Assembly: GCA_965225735.1 (NCBI GenBank)
Contig: CBDDBN010000030.1
Span: forward strand, 682,001 to 746,000
Direction: 5' to 3'
DNA from: Denitrobaculum sp965225735
GTDB taxonomy: Bacteria > Pseudomonadota > Alphaproteobacteria > Kiloniellales > Kiloniellaceae
DNA length: 64,000 bases
Under the pieces are notes generated by a model, which ran no database searches, had not been told where the DNA came from, and worked only from the letters and a program-made list of their open reading frames with translations. How positions within the stretch are numbered: position 1 is the stretch's first letter; every line of letters begins with the position of its first letter. Of the stretch, positions 59,541-64,000 are shown in pieces. The translations under genes and the position numbers were made by a program.

Positions 59541-60365
59541 TTAAGACTGCGCGCCATCGAGCTCCATAATCGCGGCGCCCAGAACCTTACCGGCGCGACC
59601 TTCCTGGACGATGATCGCACAGCCGGAACGGCCGTCGGCGATGGCTTTAGCGAGATCGACAGAGACTTCGAGGGCTTCGCCGTTCCAAGTACCAAGCGAC
59701 ACGAATTCCCGCACAACGTTGGCATCAACCAATTCACGGCCCGAGTTTTCGCCACGCGCGACCTGGGTCCGATGCTCGTCATCAAAGGTCGCAAGCCAAA
59801 CCGTTGCGCCCTGCTCGGGTGCCACGCCCGCCGGGATCATAACCTTCGCGGTTTTTTCATCGCCGCCGATCTCGATGTCGAGACGCTCTCCGGCGGAGCG
59901 GGCCGCGGTGATGCTGCTGATCACCTGTGTGCGCCGCGAGCCGACGACGTCGATCTGACCGTCGATTACCATCTGCGGTGTATAGATAAAGCGGCTTCCC
60001 AGTTGCTGCGCGTAACGGCGCTGCCGTTCTGTCGCCTCCGGACGGGCGAAAGGATCCTTCCAGCCGATGTAATCCCAATAGTCCACGTGATGGGCCAGGG
60101 CGATCACACCCGGTTGCTCTGCCAGTTCGCCCAGCAGCTCATCGGCGGGCGGGCAGGAACTGCAGCCCTGTGACGTGAAGAGTTCGACGACGACAGGGCG
60201 ATTTGCGCTGGATTCGTCGGCAGCCAGTTGGAGCGGGGCCCGGGGAGATTCCGAGACCGCGGACGCTTTGGATCCACCAGCCTGAAGCGTCGCGGAGTGC
60301 CAGCTCACGCCCGCGATTGCAACAGCGAAGATTCCGCCAACCAGCCATGCAGGTATAGTTTTCAT
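59541..60365 (-). CDS. DUF1223 thioredoxin-fold exported protein
   Basis: A 274-residue protein with an N-terminal membrane/signal segment (residues 5-27) and a thioredoxin-like domain with VVVELFTSQGCSSCPPADEL (CxxC) and YTPQMVIDGQIDVVG. Likely periplasmic redox protein of unknown partner. ATG 60365. Confidence 0.85.
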   Translation of the reverse strand: MKTIPAWLVGGIFAVAIAGVSWHSATLQAGGSKASAVSESPRAPLQLAADESSANRPVVVELFTSQGCSSCPPADELLGELAEQPGVIALAHHVDYWDYIGWKDPFARPEATERQRRYAQQLGSRFIYTPQMVIDGQIDVVGSRRTQVISSITAARSAGERLDIEIGGDEKTAKVMIPAGVAPEQGATVWLATFDDEHRTQVARGENSGRELVDANVVREFVSLGTWNGEALEVSVDLAKAIADGRSGCAIIVQEGRAGKVLGAAIMELDGAQS

Positions 60366-60454
60366 GCCCAGAGACTAGGTGGGCTTCGGGGTCACAGGCG
60401 AATCACGTTAGGGTGATGGCAACAGCCCCTAAACCAAAGTATATGCTTAATTTT

Positions 60455-61363
60455 CTATGAAGCCTCGGCCTCGGAGACAACCGCAACCTCAACCTGCATA
60501 TCCACAAAAGCAGTGCTCGGTCCGGTGAAAGTCCCCTGAAGCGGTATCGCTTGGGCCGGATCCCGTGCCACGGCCACCCGAATGAGGTTGGCGCCGCCGA
60601 CCAGTCCGTTGGTGGGATCGAATTCAACCCATCCGGCGCCAGGCAGGAAAATCTGCACCCAGGCGTGGGTCGCGCCGGCACCCTGGACGGGCTCAATACC
60701 CTCCTCCGCCGGTCCTGCGTTGCTATCCAGGGCAGGATCGTAGAGATAACCGGAGACGAATCGCGCGGCAAATCCGAGCGAGCGCACCGCCTCCATCATA
60801 AAGACCGCCAAATCGCGGCAGGTACCGCTGCCCAGATCCAGGGTTTCAAGCGGTGTCTGGACACCGACACTATACCGCCTTTGATAGAGAAACTGCTCGT
60901 GGATCGCGGAATTGATCTTCAGCAGCACGTCTTCGGTCCGGCTGTTGAGCCCGCGCTCGAGAAACCCGCGCGCCCAGGCATCGATGCGCCGCTGCGGGTC
61001 TGGATAGTGCCGTTCGTCACAACGGCCCAGATCGGCAACCTCGTCGGAATCGTAGCAGAAGGGAAAGGTCTGCGCGTATTCGTCCAGCTTGAACTCGGGG
61101 GCTTCCAGGCCGAAATGCTCGATCACGATCCGGCTCTCGAAGCGAAGCTCCTCCGCCTGATCCTGAAAACTCGCCACCGCGATCGAATTGGAGAAGGCAT
61201 CGTGCATCCAGCGGATCTCCGCCGATGGCGAGATGGTCAGAGCCGTATCGATCACCCGCATATCGTGACTGTCTCGAGGCCGGAACATCAGCCGGTGCTC
61301 GCCAAAAGAGACCGGTTGGCGGTAGCGGTAGAGCGTCGTGTGGTTCACGAAGAGCTTGGGCAT
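60455..61363 (-). CDS. Transglutaminase-like cysteine protease/ligase
   Basis: A 302-residue protein with an N-terminal beta domain (HTTLYRYRQPVSFGEHRLMF) and a transglutaminase-like core: Cys in SGTCRDLAVFMMEAVRSLGF, His in GATHAWVQIFLPGAGW, Asp in VEFDPTNG. In other bacteria this type is often linked to alpha-E/circularly permuted ATP-grasp proteins, which are not seen here. Function unknown. Confidence 0.85.
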   Translation of the reverse strand: MPKLFVNHTTLYRYRQPVSFGEHRLMFRPRDSHDMRVIDTALTISPSAEIRWMHDAFSNSIAVASFQDQAEELRFESRIVIEHFGLEAPEFKLDEYAQTFPFCYDSDEVADLGRCDERHYPDPQRRIDAWARGFLERGLNSRTEDVLLKINSAIHEQFLYQRRYSVGVQTPLETLDLGSGTCRDLAVFMMEAVRSLGFAARFVSGYLYDPALDSNAGPAEEGIEPVQGAGATHAWVQIFLPGAGWVEFDPTNGLVGGANLIRVAVARDPAQAIPLQGTFTGPSTAFVDMQVEVAVVSEAEAS

Positions 61364-61478
61364 ATAGATCTGATCCAGCGCCTGTTCCGGCTTGGGCGGG
61401 AGAATTTGAGTCGGCGTCTGCCGCCGTTCCCCGCAGAAAGGCGGCAGTCTACTTGAGAGCCGCGCTTGTTCAAAACAA

Positions 61479-61502
61479 AAGGGGCGCCCGAAAGCGCCCC
61501 TT
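61479..61502 (-). terminator. Terminator of acnA
   Basis: AAGGGGCGC/GCGCCCCTT, a perfect 9-bp stem 32 bp after the acnA stop, ending in TTTTG on the minus strand. Confidence 0.7.
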
Positions 61503-61533
61503 CCTTCGTCCCTGACGGGAAACCGGCCTGCTG

Positions 61534-64000
61534 TTACGCCGCCTTCATCAGATTGCGCAGCACATAGTGCAAAATACCGCCGTTGCGATAGTACTCGACC
61601 TCGTCCGCCGTATCGATCCGGCAGAGCAGCTGAATTTCCTCGCTGCTGCCGTCGGCCCTGTTGATGCGGCAGGTCACGTCCATGCGAGGCGTGATACCAT
61701 CGGCCACGCCGGTGATGTCGAAGGTCTCGGTTCCGTCGAGGCCCAAGGTCTGACGGTTGACGCCGTCCTTGAACTGCAGGGGCAAGACACCCATCCCGAC
61801 GAGGTTGGAGCGATGGATCCGCTCGAAGCTCTCGACGATCACGGCCTTCACACCCAGCAGCCGTGTGCCCTTGGCTGCCCAGTCACGCGATGACCCGGTG
61901 CCGTACTCCTTACCGCCGATCACGATCAAGGGTACACCGTCAGCCTGATACTTCATCGAGGCGTCGTAGATCGGCATGACCTCGCCGCTCGGCTGGTGCT
62001 TGGTGACGCCGCCTTCGGTCCCTGGCGCCAGTTCATTCCGGATCCGGATGTTGGCGAAGGTACCGCGCATCATGATCTCGTGGTTGCCACGGCGGGAGCC
62101 ATAGGAGTTGAAGTCAACCGGGCGAACCTGGTGCTCAAGCAGATAGGACCCCGCCGGGCTCTCCTTCTTGATCGCTCCAGCAGGCGAAATGTGGTCTGTC
62201 GTGATCGAGTCCGCCAGCATCGCCAACGAACGGGCGCCGACGAAATCGCTGAGCTCGCCAGGTTCAGCCCCCATGTCCTCGAAGAAGGGCGGGTACTGCA
62301 CATAGGTGCTGCCAGAATCCCAGCTATAGGTCATGCTGGCCGCGGTCTCGATGCCCTGCCATTCCTCACCGCCCTCGAAGACGTTGTCATAACGAGCCCG
62401 GAACATTTCGGGCGTCAGGGACGAGCCCATGAGGGATTCGACTTCCTGGCTCGAGGGCCAAACGTCTTTGAGGAAGACCGGCTCGCCATCGCTGCCGGTT
62501 CCCAGCGGATCGTTCAACAGATCGATGGTGACGTTGCCGGCCAGAGCGTAGGCCACCACAAGCGGCGGCGAAGCCAGGTAGTTCAGACGCGTCTGCGGAC
62601 TGACCCGGCCTTCGAAGTTACGGTTGCCGGACAGCACAGCAGCGACATGCAGGTCGCCGGCATCGATCGCCGCGACATGCTCATCGGCCAGCGGACCGGA
62701 GTTGCCGATACAGGTGGTGCAGCCGTATCCGACCAGATCGAATCCAAGGGCATCCAGCTCGCTTTGCAGACCCGCAGCCTCAAGGTAGTCGGTGACAACC
62801 TGGGATCCAGGCGCCAGGGAGGTCTTAACCCAAGGCTTCACCGAAAGGCCTTTCTCGCGTGCCTTCTTCGCAACGAGACCGGCAGCGATCAGGACGCTGG
62901 GGTTGGAGGTATTGGTGCAGCTTGTGATCGCCGCGATCATGACGTCACCGTGGTTCAGGCTGTAATCCTTGCCTTCGACCGGCGCGCCTTTGGAGATGTC
63001 GTTACCGACGGAGGCCTGGACGACCTTGGTGGATTCGGCGCCGAGGGCACTGAGGGCAACCCGATCCTGAGGGCGCTTCGGTCCGGCAAGGCTGGGCTCC
63101 ACCGTGCTGAGATCCAGCTCCAGGCTGTCGGTAAAGATGGGATCAGGTGTATTGCTGTCGCGCCACATGCCCTGGGCCTTGGCATAGGCCTCCACCAGCG
63201 CGATCCGGTCGTCGTCACGGCCGGTAAACTTCAGGTAGCGAATGGTCTCTTCGTCGATCGGGAAGAAACCGCAGGTCGCGCCGTACTCAGGTGCCATATT
63301 CGCGATGGTCGCCTGATCCGCCAGGGTCAGATGGTCCAGACCAGCGCCGTAGAATTCGACGAACTTGCCGACCACGCCCTTGGCGCGCAGCATTTGCGTA
63401 ACCGTCAGCACCAGATCGGTCGCGGTCGTGCCTTCTTTCAGCTTGCCGGTGAGCTTCATGCCGATGACTTCGGGGATCAACATGGAAACCGGCTGACCGA
63501 GCATGGCGGCCTCGGCCTCGATGCCGCCAACGCCCCAACCCAAGACGGAGAGTCCATTGACCATGGTCGTGTGGCTGTCCGTACCGACAAGCGTGTCTGG
63601 GTAGGCAACGGTTTTGCCTTCGTCTTCCTTGGTCCAAACGACCTGGGCGAGGTTCTCCAGGTTTACCTGGTGACAAATGCCGGTGCCCGGCGGCACAACA
63701 CGGAAGTTATCGAAGGCGGTCTGGCCCCAGCGCAAAAAGGAATAACGTTCACCGTTGCGCTCGAACTCCAGTTCCACGTTCTTTTTGAAGGCGTCGGGTC
63801 CACCGTAAGAGTCCACCATGACCGAGTGATCGATCACCAGATCGACCGGCGAGAGCGGATTGATCTTTTTTGGATCGCCGCCCAGCTTGGTCATCGCGGC
63901 GCGCATGGCAGCCAGGTCAACAACTGCGGGGACGCCGGTGAAGTCCTGCATCAGGACCCGCGCGGGGCGGTAAGCGATCTCCCGATCCGAACGCTTGTCT
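61534..64000 (-). CDS. acnA: Aconitate hydratase A (N-terminus outside the window)
   Basis: The last 821 residues of aconitase (citrate to isocitrate). The frame runs through the window edge as ...DKRSDREIAYRPARVL before MQDFTGVPAVVDLAAMRAAM. 4Fe-4S cluster Cys in TSCTNTSNPSV and GYGCTTCIGNSGPL; substrate sites in NRNFEGRVS and SSRDWAAKG. It is of the AcnA/IRP type, about 890 residues in full. Confidence 0.96.
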   Translation of the reverse strand, partial: DKRSDREIAYRPARVLMQDFTGVPAVVDLAAMRAAMTKLGGDPKKINPLSPVDLVIDHSVMVDSYGGPDAFKKNVELEFERNGERYSFLRWGQTAFDNFRVVPPGTGICHQVNLENLAQVVWTKEDEGKTVAYPDTLVGTDSHTTMVNGLSVLGWGVGGIEAEAAMLGQPVSMLIPEVIGMKLTGKLKEGTTATDLVLTVTQMLRAKGVVGKFVEFYGAGLDHLTLADQATIANMAPEYGATCGFFPIDEETIRYLKFTGRDDDRIALVEAYAKAQGMWRDSNTPDPIFTDSLELDLSTVEPSLAGPKRPQDRVALSALGAESTKVVQASVGNDISKGAPVEGKDYSLNHGDVMIAAITSCTNTSNPSVLIAAGLVAKKAREKGLSVKPWVKTSLAPGSQVVTDYLEAAGLQSELDALGFDLVGYGCTTCIGNSGPLADEHVAAIDAGDLHVAAVLSGNRNFEGRVSPQTRLNYLASPPLVVAYALAGNVTIDLLNDPLGTGSDGEPVFLKDVWPSSQEVESLMGSSLTPEMFRARYDNVFEGGEEWQGIETAASMTYSWDSGSTYVQYPPFFEDMGAEPGELSDFVGARSLAMLADSITTDHISPAGAIKKESPAGSYLLEHQVRPVDFNSYGSRRGNHEIMMRGTFANIRIRNELAPGTEGGVTKHQPSGEVMPIYDASMKYQADGVPLIVIGGKEYGTGSSRDWAAKGTRLLGVKAVIVESFERIHRSNLVGMGVLPLQFKDGVNRQTLGLDGTETFDITGVADGITPRMDVTCRINRADGSSEEIQLLCRIDTADEVEYYRNGGILHYVLRNLMKAA

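Overview
The window comes from the chromosome of a free-living alphaproteobacterium, most likely in or near the Rhodospirillales/Kiloniellales. Evidence for this is the high-GC coding DNA, the ffh-rpsP-rimM-trmD-rplS and leuC-leuD-leuB...asd order, sdhC-sdhD-sdhA-sdhB beside a MaoC-type mesaconyl/methylmalyl-CoA dehydratase and a CitE-like lyase, a SUPV3L1-type RNA helicase next to an S4-domain protein, CarD, 7Fe ferredoxin FdxA, and GTG/TTG starts with good Shine-Dalgarno sequences. Most genes are chromosomal housekeeping genes. There is no integrase, transposase, plasmid backbone or CRISPR array.

Layout: 0-6.4 kb holds a heptosyltransferase-like GT9, an SDR oxidoreductase, a small DUF6494 protein, an unrecognised exported protein, periplasmic Cu/Zn superoxide dismutase and serA. 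6.4-10 kb is the sdhCDAB operon on the minus strand. 10.0-11.1 kb is the largest non-coding stretch. It holds three perfect TTATNCACA DnaA boxes in 61 bp, AT-rich DNA, a pair of identical 13-bp palindromes 52 bp apart, and then a G/T-skewed tract rich in TTCGG motifs. It is a candidate replication origin or a structured regulatory locus. 11.1-13.9 kb carries a membrane protein plus mch/mcl-type genes of C4/C5-CoA metabolism. 13.9-17.8 kb is a compact operon of two DUF4166 proteins around a membrane/epimerase/DCC1 fusion protein, controlled in all likelihood by a GbsR/MarR-type repressor: the same TTTCT-N8-AGAAA operator lies in front of the repressor and in front of the operon.

18-27 kb: pyridoxal kinase, adenine deaminase, a TPR-glycosyltransferase, asd, DUF962, a tiny exported protein and leuBDC. 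27-31 kb: four plus-strand genes (P-loop kinase, fluoroacetate-dehalogenase-like hydrolase, DUF898 membrane protein, M48 protease) that separate leuCDB from the ribosomal/tRNA operon ffh-rpsP-rimM-trmD-rplS (31-34.7 kb). 35-38 kb: dapF-mtaB-ftsY with ATGA/GTGA overlaps. 38-43.5 kb: a phage-type M15 peptidase, tRNA-Arg(CCT), PagL-like lipid A deacylase, a VOC protein, proline iminopeptidase, an SNase-like protein and a BepA-like M48 lipoprotein. 43.5-53 kb: an RpoH-type sigma factor, a metallophosphatase-fold protein that has lost its metal ligands, CarD, fdxA, TerB, DUF938 methyltransferase, an MFS exporter with a His-rich tail, an S4 protein and the SUPV3L1-like helicase. 53-64 kb: pcm, htpG, a seven-bladed FG-GAP propeller with an RTX-like tail and its TIGR03032 partner, DUF1223, a transglutaminase-like protein and aconitase (its N-terminus lies outside the window).

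Functionally the window combines central carbon metabolism (sdh, acn, mch/mcl), amino-acid synthesis (serA, asd, leuCDB, dapF), translation and protein targeting (ffh, ftsY, rpsP, rplS, trmD, rimM, mtaB), protein quality control (htpG, pcm, rpoH, two M48 proteases) and envelope/secretion functions. The parts most worth a second look are the 10.2-11 kb non-coding locus, the GbsR/DUF4166/epimerase-DCC1 operon with its repeated operator, the pseudo-phosphatase, and the FG-GAP/TIGR03032 pair.
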